Below are positions 44,576-54,726 of a stretch of DNA of 64,000 nt, in pieces. Below the pieces are notes generated by a model, which worked only from the letters and a program-made list of their open reading frames with translations, did not search any database and was not told where the DNA came from. Each line of letters starts with the position of its first letter. The first letter of the stretch is position 1. The translations under genes and the position numbers were made by a program. Source of the stretch: Rhodoferax sp. (lineage in GTDB: Bacteria > Pseudomonadota > Gammaproteobacteria > Burkholderiales > Burkholderiaceae_C); contig JARWZT010000008.1 of NCBI GenBank assembly GCA_029866205.1, positions 62,001 through 126,000 of the forward strand, in the 5' to 3' direction.

Positions 44576-45286
44576 TTATACTGCGGCTACTTTGATGATG
44601 GTATAAATGCCACATCCGTACTTTAAGCTTGATGGCACAGCATCCATTTGAACATCACGATGTAAATTACCTTCATCATCCACATAGGAAAATTTGACGA
44701 CTTTAATTGCCACGTCACTTTGCCAATCCAAAATACTTTTTGGAGCAAAAACTCGATGGGCATTGAAATAGACTTTATCTACATCGCCAATAGGAAAGCT
44801 GATGTAAAGCGTTCCGTCTGGAGTAAGCATCTTAAGAAGATTTTTAAAACCCTCGATATGGCCGCAGGGATTAATAGGATCCCCATAGCGACCCAAACCG
44901 AAATGTTCAATGGCATGTAGACAGGAAAGCGAGTCGCATGAATTCGCCTCCACGTTGGCTGTATCCATCAAATCCAGTTGTTTGAAAATGATGTTGGGAT
45001 GCCCCGTGTCTGTCAGCGCTCTGAAATCGTATACTTCAATGGACCGAAATGAAGCGACGTGAGCCACAAATCCTTCAATACTTGATCCAATATCGATATG
45101 ACGGCTAGGGTTCGCCAAGTGAACATAACCGGCAACCAATAGATCTTGGTGAAAGTAATGCCCCTTAGCTGTACCAGCTTGCTTCCGGTAGTCTTTGTAG
45201 ATCGGCAGCATCTCGCTGACGATCCCGCCCGCTTTCTGGAACTGCCGCCTGGTTTTGAAGAATCGAAGTTTATCGTTGATAGACAC
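44576..45286 (-). CDS. DUF268-family protein (SAM-methyltransferase-like)
   Basis: 236 residues. SRHIDIGSSIEGFVAHVAS resembles a Rossmann SAM-binding loop, followed by LTDTGHPNIIFKQLDLMD and SLSCLHAIEHFGLGRYGDP, which is typical of DUF268. PDGTLYISFPIGDV is the methyltransferase strand 5 region. It is common in polysaccharide clusters and may methylate a sugar, but activity has not been shown for the family as far as I know. Confidence 0.82.
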   Translation of the reverse strand: MSINDKLRFFKTRRQFQKAGGIVSEMLPIYKDYRKQAGTAKGHYFHQDLLVAGYVHLANPSRHIDIGSSIEGFVAHVASFRSIEVYDFRALTDTGHPNIIFKQLDLMDTANVEANSCDSLSCLHAIEHFGLGRYGDPINPCGHIEGFKNLLKMLTPDGTLYISFPIGDVDKVYFNAHRVFAPKSILDWQSDVAIKVVKFSYVDDEGNLHRDVQMDAVPSSLKYGCGIYTIIKVAAV

Positions 45287-45396
45287 TGCAGTCTCCGGAT
45301 GTCGTCGAGGGGAATGGTGCCTGCCGCGCTGGTTAGCTCGAGCACATGCGTGCCTTATGAAGGCATTTCCAAGTAATTTGATTGTATCGGTCTAAG

Positions 45397-47844
45397 TCAG
45401 CATGCAAAGCTTAAGGCCACGAGTTGCGCCGATGATTTAGCCGTGGTGTAAGGGCTACAGCTACCGTTGCTTGCCATTGCGCCGCTCAACCACTCCATCG
45501 CCAGACTCTCGAGCGCAGCGCATACGGCACCTGTCAGTTCAACCGGATTTGAAGCGGCGTGGTCGACGTTAAGTGCCGTGTGACCCATATCCACAACTAT
45601 CGCCATCATCTGCGGATTCCTATGCACCAAGGCCAATATCGGCCGCTGCATCCACAAATACTCATACATCTTCGACGGAATGTATTCCGCGCAAATCGGC
45701 TCAATGCCGTGCAATAACAGCAGCACGTCGGCACTGCGCATGCGCTGCAATATCTGTTCGCGGCCGCTCTTGCCTGTGACCGGGTCAGTTTCAATACGGC
45801 CGAAATGCCGCACGGTGGAATGCCTGGCGCTCGCGACAGCCGCCGCCGAAAGTCGGTCCAGTGGGCCACCGTAGACGTGCAGCTCCACCCGCCCGCCCAG
45901 GGCGGGCTGCGCGTCAAGTAACAAGTCGAGAGCCGCAATCACCGGAACCAGATTGCGCGTTTCGGACAAAGATCCAAAATGGCCGATCACAAATTTGTCA
46001 CCCGCCGCATAAGGCGCCAACGCATAGGGTGGCGCATCCACTCCGGGCAATACCATGTGGCCGCGTTCTCCCAATACCGGGTTGCGTTGTTTGGCACTGG
46101 CCAAGGCCTGAGCGGTAAACCAGACCGCCACATCCGCCTGGCTACAGATCAACGTCTCGACCTGCGCCTGCATTTTTTGTTGCGGGGTGTGCGGTACCGT
46201 TCCGGGCACCACCATGGGGTCGTGCACCTCGGCCAGCCAGCGGATGCCGGTCGCGCGCTTGAGCGCTGCGCCCGCCACATGGGCGGCAAATGCGCCACCC
46301 GTCGAATAAATCAGGTCAAACTTGCGGCGCTGTGTCAGCCAAAGTCCCATGCCATAGGCACTGAGCCACCAAGACCACGAACTTTCTACCGGGCGCAACA
46401 GCTTCTCGATCAGCATAAAGGGCAACAGCGGCAAAGAAAGGGCCAACATCACCAGCCGGTAGGCCACGCCCGAGCCCAGGTGCTTGCGCAGCACGTGGCG
46501 CATTTCAAAGCGAATGCCCGCCGGGCCTGCCGGCCACAGTGAGTGGTGCTCGTAGCGTGTATCTTGGCGGCCCGACACGCCGCTCAAAATCACCAGCTCA
46601 ATCCCTGCGCGTTCCAAATGCGGTAGTTTGTCCGTAATCGTCTGGCTCGCGGCGCGGCCATCCATATTGAAGGCGTGCGAAAGGACCAGCCAACGCTGCT
46701 TGAAGCGCGGCGCAGCCGCGGAGTAAACAGCCTCGTGCTGCTCAGCAACCTGTGACCACGTGCGTTGCGCGGCAAATGAAAGCGCTTTGGCACCGAGGCT
46801 AACGGCCAGCGGTGCATCATCCAATACACGTTTCACCGCCAGCGCCACCGCATTGGGGGACTGCGGCTGGGTCAGCAACAAGGCGTTAGCGCCGTCCTGC
46901 AAGTCGACACTGATGCCACACCACGGCGCACCACTCACCACCACCGGCAGCCCGTGTGCCATCGCCTCCAACACCACCATCGCATAGGTGTCCTCCAGCG
47001 TGGGGTGTACCAGGCAATCGGCTGCTTGGTAAGCCTCGTCCATGTGGGACAAGGCCCCTAAAAAAAACACCCGGTGCGCCACGTTCTGGCGCTGTACCAA
47101 AGTGCGCATATCGTCCATCTGGCGGGACTGCCCCGCCACCGCCAGCCAAACGTCCTCAGGCAAATGCGCCAGCGCTTGCAGCAGAGTGGGCAGGCCTTTT
47201 TTTCGAAAATCGTTGCCCACCAGCAGCAAGCCCCGGCCTGCCACGGGCAAGCCCAAGTTTATTCGCGCTTGCTGTTTTTGTTCCTGGCTACACGGCCCGG
47301 GTGCACTGGCCACGCCTGGCGCGATCACGTCGACCATGGCGTGCGCCTCGGGATAGGCTGCGCCAAAGTCCTTCAGCAGAGCCTGGGAGGTAAGCACCAC
47401 ACGCCGCTTGGGCTTGGGCGCGTAGCGCCAGCGCTCCAGGCAAAGATAGGTCAGCAGGCGCGGGCTGGTGAGCACCTTTAGCCACCGCAGCGCCAACGCC
47501 AGACCGTGCTTGTTGCGAAACACATTGTGTTTGACAGGTAACACGTGCACGGTTTGCACATTGCCGTGCCAGGTATTTTCGTGGGAGTGCACCACGTCAA
47601 AGCCGCATCGCGTGGCCCACCACGTGGCCGTCGCAAAATACAGCTGGTTTATCCAGCGGGGCCGACGCAGGGGCAGCGCCACCAGGTGATAGGCGACGCC
47701 TGGCAACACATTGCCCACGTGCTGGGTAAACACATGCACCTCATGGCGCGCCGCCAGCTGCTCGACGAGCGACACGGCGTAGCGTTCTGCCCCCCCACCC
47801 GTGGTGGAAAAATTGCGACTCAGTACAGCAATTTTCAGACGCAT
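45397..47844 (-). CDS. Fused double GT4 glycosyltransferase
   Basis: 815 residues from the ATG at 47844 (MRLKIAVLSRNFSTTGGGAE). The first GT4 unit (about 1-380) has LLLVGNDFRKKGLPTLLQAL and the EX7E motif in LEDTYAMVVLEAMAHGLPVV. The second (about 385-815) starts again with QRWLVLSHAFNMDGRAASQT, and has FVIGHFGSLSETRNL and IPSKMYEYLWMQRPILALV. The join falls between residues 375 and 385 without a stop, so two catalytic units are translated as one protein. It is separated by four bases from rng and so belongs to the long housekeeping operon upstream, not to the polysaccharide arm downstream. Confidence 0.88.
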   Translation of the reverse strand: MRLKIAVLSRNFSTTGGGAERYAVSLVEQLAARHEVHVFTQHVGNVLPGVAYHLVALPLRRPRWINQLYFATATWWATRCGFDVVHSHENTWHGNVQTVHVLPVKHNVFRNKHGLALALRWLKVLTSPRLLTYLCLERWRYAPKPKRRVVLTSQALLKDFGAAYPEAHAMVDVIAPGVASAPGPCSQEQKQQARINLGLPVAGRGLLLVGNDFRKKGLPTLLQALAHLPEDVWLAVAGQSRQMDDMRTLVQRQNVAHRVFFLGALSHMDEAYQAADCLVHPTLEDTYAMVVLEAMAHGLPVVVSGAPWCGISVDLQDGANALLLTQPQSPNAVALAVKRVLDDAPLAVSLGAKALSFAAQRTWSQVAEQHEAVYSAAAPRFKQRWLVLSHAFNMDGRAASQTITDKLPHLERAGIELVILSGVSGRQDTRYEHHSLWPAGPAGIRFEMRHVLRKHLGSGVAYRLVMLALSLPLLPFMLIEKLLRPVESSWSWWLSAYGMGLWLTQRRKFDLIYSTGGAFAAHVAGAALKRATGIRWLAEVHDPMVVPGTVPHTPQQKMQAQVETLICSQADVAVWFTAQALASAKQRNPVLGERGHMVLPGVDAPPYALAPYAAGDKFVIGHFGSLSETRNLVPVIAALDLLLDAQPALGGRVELHVYGGPLDRLSAAAVASARHSTVRHFGRIETDPVTGKSGREQILQRMRSADVLLLLHGIEPICAEYIPSKMYEYLWMQRPILALVHRNPQMMAIVVDMGHTALNVDHAASNPVELTGAVCAALESLAMEWLSGAMASNGSCSPYTTAKSSAQLVALSFAC

Positions 47845-47848
47845 GGGC

Positions 47849-49324
47849 CTACAGCAATACGATGTCGTACTGTTCCTGCCCCATGGCGTTCTCGCTTTGC
47901 AGTGACACCGGTTTGCCGATAAATTCACTCAAGCCCGCCAGGTGCTGGCTTTCTTCGTCCAAAAAAAGCTCGATGACTTTGGGCGCAGCCACGATGCGAA
48001 ATTCTTGCGGGTTGAACTGGCGCGCCTCGCGCAAGATCTCCCGAAAGATGTCGTACACCACGCTGCGCGCGGTTTTGACGATGCCCTTGCCCTCGCACAC
48101 CGGGCAAGGCTCGCAGAGCATATGGGCCAGGGATTCGCGGGTGCGCTTGCGCGTCATCTCGACCAGCCCAAGCTGGGAAAAACCGCCCGCCATGGTTTTC
48201 ACCCGGTCGCGCGCCAGTTGTTTTTTGAATTCGGTCAACACCGCATCGCGGTGGTCGGTGCGCGCCATGTCAATAAAGTCGGCCACGATGATGCCACCCA
48301 AGTTGCGCAGGCGCAGTTGGCGGGCAATGGCTTGGGCTGCTTCGAGATTGGTTTTGAAAATCGTGTCATCAAAATTGCGCGCGCCCACATAGCCGCCTGT
48401 GTTCACATCTACGGTGGTCAGTGCCTCGGTCTGGTCGATGATGAGATAGCCGCCACTTTTGAGGTCCACCCGACGACCCAGGGCCTTGGCAATTTCTTCG
48501 TCAATTGCGTATAGGTCAAAAATCGGCCGCTCCCCCTTGTAATGCTGCAATTTTTTGACCGCCTGCGGCATGAATTCAGCACCAAAAATCTGCAAGGCTT
48601 CAAATTGCTCGCGCGAATCGACGCGGATGGTCTGGGTGCTTTCACCCACCAGATCGCGCAGCACGCGCTGCAGCAAGTTCAGGTCCTGGTGCAACAAGCT
48701 GGTGGGGGGGAGCTTGAGCGATGCGCTCTTGATACGTGCCCAGGCTTTGCGCAAGTAGGCAATGTCGTCGGCCAGCTCGGTGTCCTGCGCGTCTTCGGCA
48801 TTGGTGCGCAAGATAAACCCACCACCCTCACTGCCGGCCAGGGTCTGTACGCGCTGGCGCAAGTCTTCGCGCTGGGCCAGCGGGATTTTTTGTGACACGC
48901 CGACGTGGTCGTCTTGCGGCAAAAAAACCAGCATGCGCCCGGCGATGCTGATTTGTGTGGACAGGCGTGCGCCCTTGGTGCCCATCGGGTCTTTGATCAC
49001 CTGCACCATCAGGGCCTGACCCTCAAACACCTGGCGCTCAATCGGGATCAGCGCCTGCGCCGTACGCGCGGCGCTGATGGTCTCTCCTTCGGCGGGCGGA
49101 TGCCAGACATCGGCCACATGCAAAAACGCTGCACGCTCCAGCCCAATGTCCATAAACGCCGATTGCATGCCCGGCAGCACCCGCGCCACCTTGCCCAGAT
49201 AGACATTGCCGACCAGGCCACGTTCCAGCGTGCGCTCCACATGCAACTCTTGCACCGCGCCGTGTTCCACCATGGCCACGCGGGTTTCCTGGGGCGACCA
49301 GTTGATCAAAATGTCTTGCTGCAC
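47849..49324 (-). CDS. rng: Ribonuclease G
   Basis: 491 residues. The S1-like N-terminal region contains GNVYLGKVARVLPGMQSAFM; the catalytic DNase I-like part has GGYLIIDQTEALTTVDVNTG (catalytic Asp pair) and DFIDMARTDHRD. The zinc-link cysteines appear in CEPCPVCEGKG. RNase G processes the 5' end of 16S rRNA and degrades some mRNAs. The absence of a long C-terminal scaffold distinguishes it from RNase E. Confidence 0.96.
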   Translation of the reverse strand: MQQDILINWSPQETRVAMVEHGAVQELHVERTLERGLVGNVYLGKVARVLPGMQSAFMDIGLERAAFLHVADVWHPPAEGETISAARTAQALIPIERQVFEGQALMVQVIKDPMGTKGARLSTQISIAGRMLVFLPQDDHVGVSQKIPLAQREDLRQRVQTLAGSEGGGFILRTNAEDAQDTELADDIAYLRKAWARIKSASLKLPPTSLLHQDLNLLQRVLRDLVGESTQTIRVDSREQFEALQIFGAEFMPQAVKKLQHYKGERPIFDLYAIDEEIAKALGRRVDLKSGGYLIIDQTEALTTVDVNTGGYVGARNFDDTIFKTNLEAAQAIARQLRLRNLGGIIVADFIDMARTDHRDAVLTEFKKQLARDRVKTMAGGFSQLGLVEMTRKRTRESLAHMLCEPCPVCEGKGIVKTARSVVYDIFREILREARQFNPQEFRIVAAPKVIELFLDEESQHLAGLSEFIGKPVSLQSENAMGQEQYDIVLL

Positions 49325-49335
49325 GGGATGAACTC

Positions 49336-49953
49336 CTAGGACTCCAGGGCGCGCAATGCCTGAGCGGTCTCAAACAGTGGCAGGCCCATGATGCCAGAGT
49401 AGCTGCCATCTATGCGCGCAATAAACGCCGCAGCCAAGCCCTGTACCGCATACGCCCCGGCCTTGCCCATGGGCTCTCCTGACGCCACATAGGCGGCAAT
49501 CTGCGCGGCTGACAAAGGCGCAAAAGTCACGCGCGACACGCTGCAGGCGCGCACCACGCGGGCGCCCTTCCCCAAAACTCCATTACCCAGTGCAATCGCC
49601 GTCATCACCCGATGGCTGTGACCGGCCAGGCGGCCTAGCATGCGCGTTGCGTCTCCTGCGTCCTGTGGCTTGCCCAATATCGTGCGTCCCAGCGCCACCG
49701 TGGTGTCCGAACACAAAATGGGTGCAGGCGGCAACTGGCGGCGCTGCAGGCGCGCCTGTGCGGCTTGCAGCTTGAGCTCGGTCACGCGCTGCACATAGGC
49801 CAGCGGTGCCTCACCCGGCAACACGGCTTCGAGCGCTTCGCTGTCCTCGCCGGCGTCGGGCAACAGCAGGCGGTGCTCGACGCCCAGTTGGGCAAGCAAT
49901 TGGCTGCGCCGGGGGCTCTGAGAGGCCAGGTAAATAAAGGCGGACATGCGCAT
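49336..49953 (-). CDS. Maf-family nucleotide pyrophosphatase
   Basis: 205 residues from the ATG at 49953, directly behind the rlmH stop; [14 protein letters not shown] at 49947 is the more conserved start. Maf motifs are [35 protein letters not shown] and [16 protein letters not shown]. The SDTTV form places it near the YhdE branch, which acts on dTTP and UTP. It removes non-canonical or excess nucleotides. Confidence 0.92.
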   Translation of the reverse strand: MRMSAFIYLASQSPRRSQLLAQLGVEHRLLLPDAGEDSEALEAVLPGEAPLAYVQRVTELKLQAAQARLQRRQLPPAPILCSDTTVALGRTILGKPQDAGDATRMLGRLAGHSHRVMTAIALGNGVLGKGARVVRACSVSRVTFAPLSAAQIAAYVASGEPMGKAGAYAVQGLAAAFIARIDGSYSGIMGLPLFETAQALRALES

Positions 49954-50421
49954 TTACTCGCGGTGATAGGGGTGATTGGCATTGATGGACCAGGCGCGGT
50001 AGAGCTGCTCGATCAGCAGCACCCGGGCAAAAGCGTGGGGCAAGGTCAGGTCGGACAGTCGGATACGCTCGTGTGCCGCTTGGCGAAAAGCCGGCTCAAG
50101 CCCATCGGGCCCGCCAATCACCAGCGCCACATCGCCACCGCTGAGTTGCCAGTCGGTCAAGCGTGTGGCCAAGGCCTGGGTGTTGAGTGTGGTGCCGCGC
50201 TCGTCGAGCACCACAATGCGCGCACCCTTGGGGATGGCGGCCTCAATGCGCGAGCGTTCGGCGGCATACAAAGTGTCGAGCGTTTTGGAGCCGCGCGGCT
50301 CGGTTTTTACCGCTTTGAGTTCGATCTTGATCTCATGCGGAAAGCGCTTCGCGTAGTCGTCCCACGCGGTTTGCGCCCAATCGGGTACCCGTTGGCCTAC
50401 GGCAACAATCACCAGCCGCAC
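49954..50421 (-). CDS. rlmH: 23S rRNA pseudouridine-1915 N3-methyltransferase RlmH
   Basis: 155 residues, the normal size. The SPOUT-fold segments [16 protein letters not shown] and [13 protein letters not shown], and the C-terminal [21 protein letters not shown], are diagnostic. It methylates pseudouridine 1915 in helix 69. It follows rsfS by seven bases, as in many proteobacteria. Confidence 0.97.
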   Translation of the reverse strand: MRLVIVAVGQRVPDWAQTAWDDYAKRFPHEIKIELKAVKTEPRGSKTLDTLYAAERSRIEAAIPKGARIVVLDERGTTLNTQALATRLTDWQLSGGDVALVIGGPDGLEPAFRQAAHERIRLSDLTLPHAFARVLLIEQLYRAWSINANHPYHRE

Positions 50422-50428
50422 GGATGCC

Positions 50429-51163
50429 TCAGGCCTGACGGGGAGCGGTCTTCTTGGCGGCTACTCTTTTGGCAGCCACTTTCTTGGCAGGTGCCGCTGG
50501 CTTTTTGGTGACGACTTTTTTCTCGGCCACCACCACTTTGGTGATGGGCGCGCTGGCAGCCGTTGCCGTCTTGCGCGCGGTCGTCTTGGCGGGCAGGCCT
50601 TTGGCCGTTGCAGCCTTGGCGGCATCCCGTTTGGCGGCAGCGGCATTGGCGGCGGCTGTCTTGGCTACTTGGGCGCGTGAAGGAAAGGCCTCCGCCACGC
50701 CAATCTTGGCCGCGTTGGACCGGCGCAGCGTGGTGGCCGGCTTGGCAGCACTGGCGGCCACCGGGGCTTTGGCCACGGGTGCGGGCTTGGCAACTCCGAG
50801 TTTCAGGCGCACCGGCTTTTCGCCCCAGAGCTCTTCCAGGTTGTAGTAGGTGCGAAAACTCGGTTGCATGATGTGCACGACCGCCTGGCCGCAATCCACA
50901 ATGATCCATTCCCCGTTGACTTCGCCTTCCACACGGGGCTTGGGGAATCCGGCCTCACGCACCACGTCGCGCACGCTGGCGGCCAGGGCCTTGGTCTGGC
51001 GATTGGATGTACCCGAGGCCACGATCACGCGCTCAAACAGCGCGGACAGATTTTCGGTGTCAAACACCACGATGTCCTGGGCCTTGACGTCTTCAAGGCC
51101 ATCCACAATCACACGCTGGAGTTTTTGGATGTCATTTTTTTTGGCAGCAGAGGAAGTGGTCAT
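50429..51163 (-). CDS. rsfS: Ribosome silencing factor RsfS with a long Lys/Ala-rich tail
   Basis: 244 residues. Residues about 10-120 form the complete RsfS/Iojap domain ([20 protein letters not shown], then [30 protein letters not shown] and [12 protein letters not shown]). The remaining 122 residues are a low-complexity tail of Lys, Ala, Pro, Thr and Val with [23 protein letters not shown] blocks, similar in style to histone H1. RsfS binds uL14 and prevents subunit joining in starvation. The usual protein is only 105-140 residues, so the tail doubles it. The ATG overlaps the nadD stop by one base. Confidence 0.94.
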   Translation of the reverse strand: MTTSSAAKKNDIQKLQRVIVDGLEDVKAQDIVVFDTENLSALFERVIVASGTSNRQTKALAASVRDVVREAGFPKPRVEGEVNGEWIIVDCGQAVVHIMQPSFRTYYNLEELWGEKPVRLKLGVAKPAPVAKAPVAASAAKPATTLRRSNAAKIGVAEAFPSRAQVAKTAAANAAAAKRDAAKAATAKGLPAKTTARKTATAASAPITKVVVAEKKVVTKKPAAPAKKVAAKRVAAKKTAPRQA

Positions 51164-51771
51164 CAGGGCGTCTGGTAAAGATGGTGGTGGGCAATATAGC
51201 GCGCAACAGGTTCGGACACCAGCGTTTCTATGCCTTGCTGCTGGGCAACGCGGTGACGAATATCAGTCGCGCTATGCACCATGGCGGGCATGTGCAGCGA
51301 TTGCAAGGCAAATTTTCGGGTCTGGATGGGGTCAATACCGGCGATGGAGCCGACAGATTCAGGGCGTGCAGCTACATAAATTATAGCGAGTCGGGCCAAG
51401 TCGCTGGCGCGATGCCAATTCTGCAAGGTTTGCGCTTGGTCTTGGCCAATGAGCAAACACAGTTGCGCACCAGGATGCTCGCGCTGCAAGGCCTCCAGCG
51501 TGTCAACGGTGAAACTGGGACCGCTGCGCTCAATTTCACGCGCATCCACCCGCACCTGAGGCACTGCGGAAAACGCCAACGCACACATCGCCAACCGATG
51601 GTGGGCTGCGCTCAGGGCGCGCCGCTTATGCAGGGGCTGCCCCGTGGGCACCACCAAAAGCTGCGACAAGTCCAATTGGGCGACCGCGGCTTGGGCCAGC
51701 GCCACATGGCCCAGGTGGGGCGGATCAAAGGCCCCGCCAAAAACACCAATGCGCTGGGGCTCGCCGCTCAA
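51163..51771 (-). CDS. nadD: Nicotinate-nucleotide adenylyltransferase NadD
   Basis: 202 residues. The nucleotidyltransferase start [19 protein letters not shown] contains the HxGH element, and [16 protein letters not shown] near the end holds the ISSTxxR-like motif. It makes deamido-NAD from nicotinate mononucleotide and ATP. It overlaps hemF by four bases and rsfS by one, fitting a coupled operon. Confidence 0.96.
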   Translation of the reverse strand: MSGEPQRIGVFGGAFDPPHLGHVALAQAAVAQLDLSQLLVVPTGQPLHKRRALSAAHHRLAMCALAFSAVPQVRVDAREIERSGPSFTVDTLEALQREHPGAQLCLLIGQDQAQTLQNWHRASDLARLAIIYVAARPESVGSIAGIDPIQTRKFALQSLHMPAMVHSATDIRHRVAQQQGIETLVSEPVARYIAHHHLYQTP

Positions 51772-52703
51772 ACCCAGTCCCGTGCCACCAAAAATTGGGT
51801 GTAAAGCGCCGCCTCAGGTGTGCCTGGCGCCGGCACGTTTTGGTAGGACCAACTCGCCAGCGGCGGCATGGACAGCAAAATCGACTCGGTGCGCCCGCCC
51901 GACTGCAAACCAAAGTGGGTGCCCCGGTCCCACACCAGGTTGAATTCCACGTAGCGGCCACGCCGGTAGAGCTGGAATTCGCGCTCGCGGCTGCCATAGG
52001 CCAAATCTTTGCGGCGTTGCACGATGGGCATATAGGCGCCCAAAAACGCGTCGGCCACGGCGCGCAGCATCGCGAAACTCTGCTCTTGGCCCAGCTCGGA
52101 GAAATCGTCAAAAAACACGCCCCCAATGCCCCTGGGCTCGTTGCGGTGCTTGAGGAAAAAGTAGTCGTCGCACCAGGTTTTGAAGCGCGGGTATTTGTCA
52201 TCACCAAAGGGCGCCAGTGCGTCCTTGCAGCTTTGGTGGAAGTGCACCGCGTCTTCTTCAAAACCATAGATCGGCGTCAGATCCATGCCGCCGCCAAACC
52301 AGCACACCGTTTGACCTTGCGGATTTTTGGCGGCCAGCATGCGCACGTTCATGTGTACCGTGGGTGCGAAGGGGTTACGCGGATGAAATACCAGAGAAAC
52401 GCCCATGGCCTCAAACGGCGCACCGGCGAGTTCGGGGCGGTGCTGGGTGGCACTGGGCGGCAGGCGCGGCCCACGCACATGCGAAAAACCGCAGCCCGCA
52501 CGCTCAAACACCGCGCCGTTTTCGAGAATTTGGGTAATGCCCTTGCCCTGCAACATTTCACCCGGCGGCTTTTCCCAAGAATCGACAACAAAGGTGCCGC
52601 CATCCATGGCGGCCACGGCGCCAGTAATGCGCGCTTGCAGATCCACCAGGTACTGGCGCACGGTCTCAGGGGAGGCGGTTTCAAACACGGGGCAATTCTC
52701 CAT
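51768..52703 (-). CDS. hemF: Oxygen-dependent coproporphyrinogen III oxidase
   Basis: 311 residues from the ATG at 52703 ([19 protein letters not shown]). HemF motifs include [42 protein letters not shown] and [20 protein letters not shown]. It converts coproporphyrinogen III to protoporphyrinogen IX using O2. Its first 23 bases overlap the end of the acyltransferase gene. Confidence 0.96.
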   Translation of the reverse strand: MENCPVFETASPETVRQYLVDLQARITGAVAAMDGGTFVVDSWEKPPGEMLQGKGITQILENGAVFERAGCGFSHVRGPRLPPSATQHRPELAGAPFEAMGVSLVFHPRNPFAPTVHMNVRMLAAKNPQGQTVCWFGGGMDLTPIYGFEEDAVHFHQSCKDALAPFGDDKYPRFKTWCDDYFFLKHRNEPRGIGGVFFDDFSELGQEQSFAMLRAVADAFLGAYMPIVQRRKDLAYGSREREFQLYRRGRYVEFNLVWDRGTHFGLQSGGRTESILLSMPPLASWSYQNVPAPGTPEAALYTQFLVARDWV

Positions 52704-53355
52704 GGGGCTGGGGGGATGACGCTGCTTCGCCACGCGCTGGCGGCGACTTGAGCAGCACAATTGGCGAGGCGCCTTGGGGCCTGCACCCTTGTACACCGGC
52801 AAAGCTGGCGGCAATATAGGCCATGTCGGCGGCCTCATCACCGCTCAGGCAATAAAAGCGGGTCGCGAGCACTTCACGTCGGCCAAAGTCAAGGCGCACC
52901 AGGCACAACGGTACGCCCGCTTGCAGCGCGGTTTGGTAAAAGCCGCTGCGCCAGCCTGCCGTACGCTTGCGCGTACCTTCGGGCGCCAGACCCAGCCAGC
53001 AGTAGCGCGCTTGGCTGCGGGCGTCTTTGAGTTCGGCGATCGCTTGGCCCACCAAGCCACCGGGTGCGTTGCGCACGGTTGGTATTCCACCCAGCCAACG
53101 CAACCAGCGCCCCAGCAGCGGCACCCGAAACAAGGTGTCCTTGGCCCAAAAATTGAGCTGTACACCCAGCGCCCACTTGGCCAGAACGGCAAATACAAAA
53201 TCCCAGTTACTGGTGTGCGGGTAAACCACGAAAACGCCTTGCAAGGTCGGCAGGCCTTCAAACTGCAAGCACCAACCCAAGGCCGTCAGCAAACTGCGGG
53301 CCAGACGGCTGCCCTGAGGCTGTACCAAGTGGGGCGGTTGAAAAGCGTCAGACAT
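52681..53355 (-). CDS. Lysophospholipid acyltransferase-like protein
   Basis: 224 residues. The acyltransferase block I is [11 protein letters not shown] (His47, Asp52, an HX4D motif) and block III is [11 protein letters not shown] hydrophobic helix near residues 20-33 may anchor it to the membrane. The relatively short form and HTSNWD motif resemble proteins annotated as 1-acyl-glycerol-3-phosphate acyltransferase homologues. The acceptor is not certain. The last part (about 205-224) overlaps hemF and is probably poorly conserved. Confidence 0.85.
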   Translation of the reverse strand: MSDAFQPPHLVQPQGSRLARSLLTALGWCLQFEGLPTLQGVFVVYPHTSNWDFVFAVLAKWALGVQLNFWAKDTLFRVPLLGRWLRWLGGIPTVRNAPGGLVGQAIAELKDARSQARYCWLGLAPEGTRKRTAGWRSGFYQTALQAGVPLCLVRLDFGRREVLATRFYCLSGDEAADMAYIAASFAGVQGCRPQGASPIVLLKSPPARGEAASSPQPHGELPRV

Positions 53356-53483
53356 CAGTGAAAGCGCGTAAACAAATACCCTAGGGCAACAACTGCACCG
53401 CCAATGAGAGCTGCAAGCGCCAGCGCTGGGACATCACGCCTTGAGCGCCCGAAAACCGATGTCACTTCGAAACTGCATGCCAT
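53355..53483 (-). CDS. Possible 42-residue single-helix membrane peptide
   Basis: An ATG at 53483 inside the purD 3' end opens a frame of 42 codons. It continues past the purD stop and ends in a TGA that overlaps the acyltransferase ATG (TGATG). Residues about 18-38 form one hydrophobic helix (PALALAALIGGAVVALGYLF) followed by TRFH. The exact coupling to the next gene and the clear helix are the only support; the N-terminal half may be only a shadow of purD. Confidence 0.35.
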   Translation of the reverse strand: MACSFEVTSVFGRSRRDVPALALAALIGGAVVALGYLFTRFH

Positions 53484-54726
53484 CAAAGTGAATCTGGTGC
53501 ACCGCCTCGTAGGCACGGGTCTGCGCCACACGCACCGTGTCGGCCAGTGCGGTGACGCACAGCACGCGCCCCCCAGCGGTTTGCAGCGCGCCGTCCTGAA
53601 GCTTGGTACCTGCGTGAAAGACCACCATGTCGTCGGTCTCTTTGGGAATGCCGGTGATCGCATCTCCCTGGCGTGGCGTCTGCGGGTAGCCGGGCGCGGC
53701 CAGCACCACACCCAAGGCGGTACGGCGGTCCCAATGCAACTCCATTTCAGCCACGCCATTGGCGCCTGCCGGCTCAGTGGCGGCCCACAGCACATCGACC
53801 CAGTCACTTTTCAGGCGCGCCAGGATGGGCTGGGTTTCAGGGTCGCCCATACGGCAGTTGAACTCGAGCGTCTTGACCTTGCCTTGGCCGTCGATCATCA
53901 GGCCGGCGTACAAAAATCCGGTAAACGGGATACCGTCTTTTTCCATGCCGCGGATGGTGGGCAATATGACTTCGCGCATGGCGCGGGCATGCACATCGGG
54001 CGTGACCACCGGCGCCGGCGAATAAGCGCCCATACCGCCGGTGTTAGGCCCCATATCGCCGTCTTGCAGGCGTTTATGGTCTTGGCTGGTGGCCAGCGGC
54101 AGCACATTTTTGCCGTCGCACATCACCATGAAACTGGCTTCCTCGCCTTGCAAGAATTCCTCAATCACCACGCGCGCCTCGCCGCCCGCGGATGCCTTGC
54201 CAAAAGCGCCGTCAGCCAGCATGAAGTCCACCGCCGCGTGGGCTTCGGGCAGGCTTAGCGCCACGACGACACCCTTGCCAGCCGCCAGGCCATCGGCCTT
54301 GACCACGATCGGTGCGCCCTGGGTGTCCAGGTACGCGTGGGCTGCCGCCACGTCTGAGAAAACTTCAAAATGCGCTGTCGGAATGCCGTGGCGCTGCATG
54401 AACGCTTTGGAAAACGCTTTAGAACTTTCCAACTGGGCAGCGGCCTGGGTTGGCCCAAAGATGCGCAGGCCGTGTGCACGAAAGTCATCCACCACACCTG
54501 CGGCCAGCGGGCCTTCGGGGCCCACTACGGTGAGTTCAATCTTGTGCTCCAGTGCCCAATCGCGCAGTGCGGCGATGTCGGAAATAGGCAGATTTTTCAG
54601 GCGGGCATCCAGCGCCGTGCCGCCGTTACCGGGGGCGACGTAGACCATCTGTACTTTGGGAGACTGGGCGAGCTTCCAGGCCAGCGCATGTTCGCGGCCA
54701 CCGCCGCCCATGACCAGAATATTCAT
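53434..54726 (-). CDS. purD: Phosphoribosylamine-glycine ligase PurD
   Basis: 430 residues, the usual size. It starts [19 protein letters not shown]; the ATP-grasp domain contains [20 protein letters not shown] and [16 protein letters not shown], and metal ligands are in [16 protein letters not shown]. It performs step 2 of purine biosynthesis. It overlaps the yebC stop by four bases. Confidence 0.97.
   Translation of the reverse strand: MNILVMGGGGREHALAWKLAQSPKVQMVYVAPGNGGTALDARLKNLPISDIAALRDWALEHKIELTVVGPEGPLAAGVVDDFRAHGLRIFGPTQAAAQLESSKAFSKAFMQRHGIPTAHFEVFSDVAAAHAYLDTQGAPIVVKADGLAAGKGVVVALSLPEAHAAVDFMLADGAFGKASAGGEARVVIEEFLQGEEASFMVMCDGKNVLPLATSQDHKRLQDGDMGPNTGGMGAYSPAPVVTPDVHARAMREVILPTIRGMEKDGIPFTGFLYAGLMIDGQGKVKTLEFNCRMGDPETQPILARLKSDWVDVLWAATEPAGANGVAEMELHWDRRTALGVVLAAPGYPQTPRQGDAITGIPKETDDMVVFHAGTKLQDGALQTAGGRVLCVTALADTVRVAQTRAYEAVHQIHFDGMQFRSDIGFRALKA

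Noticed and set aside
31117..45396. Mobile element or phage remnant in the AT-richer polysaccharide region
   Set aside because: No transposase, integrase, terminal repeats or tRNA-end duplication were seen, although the composition suggests past transfer.
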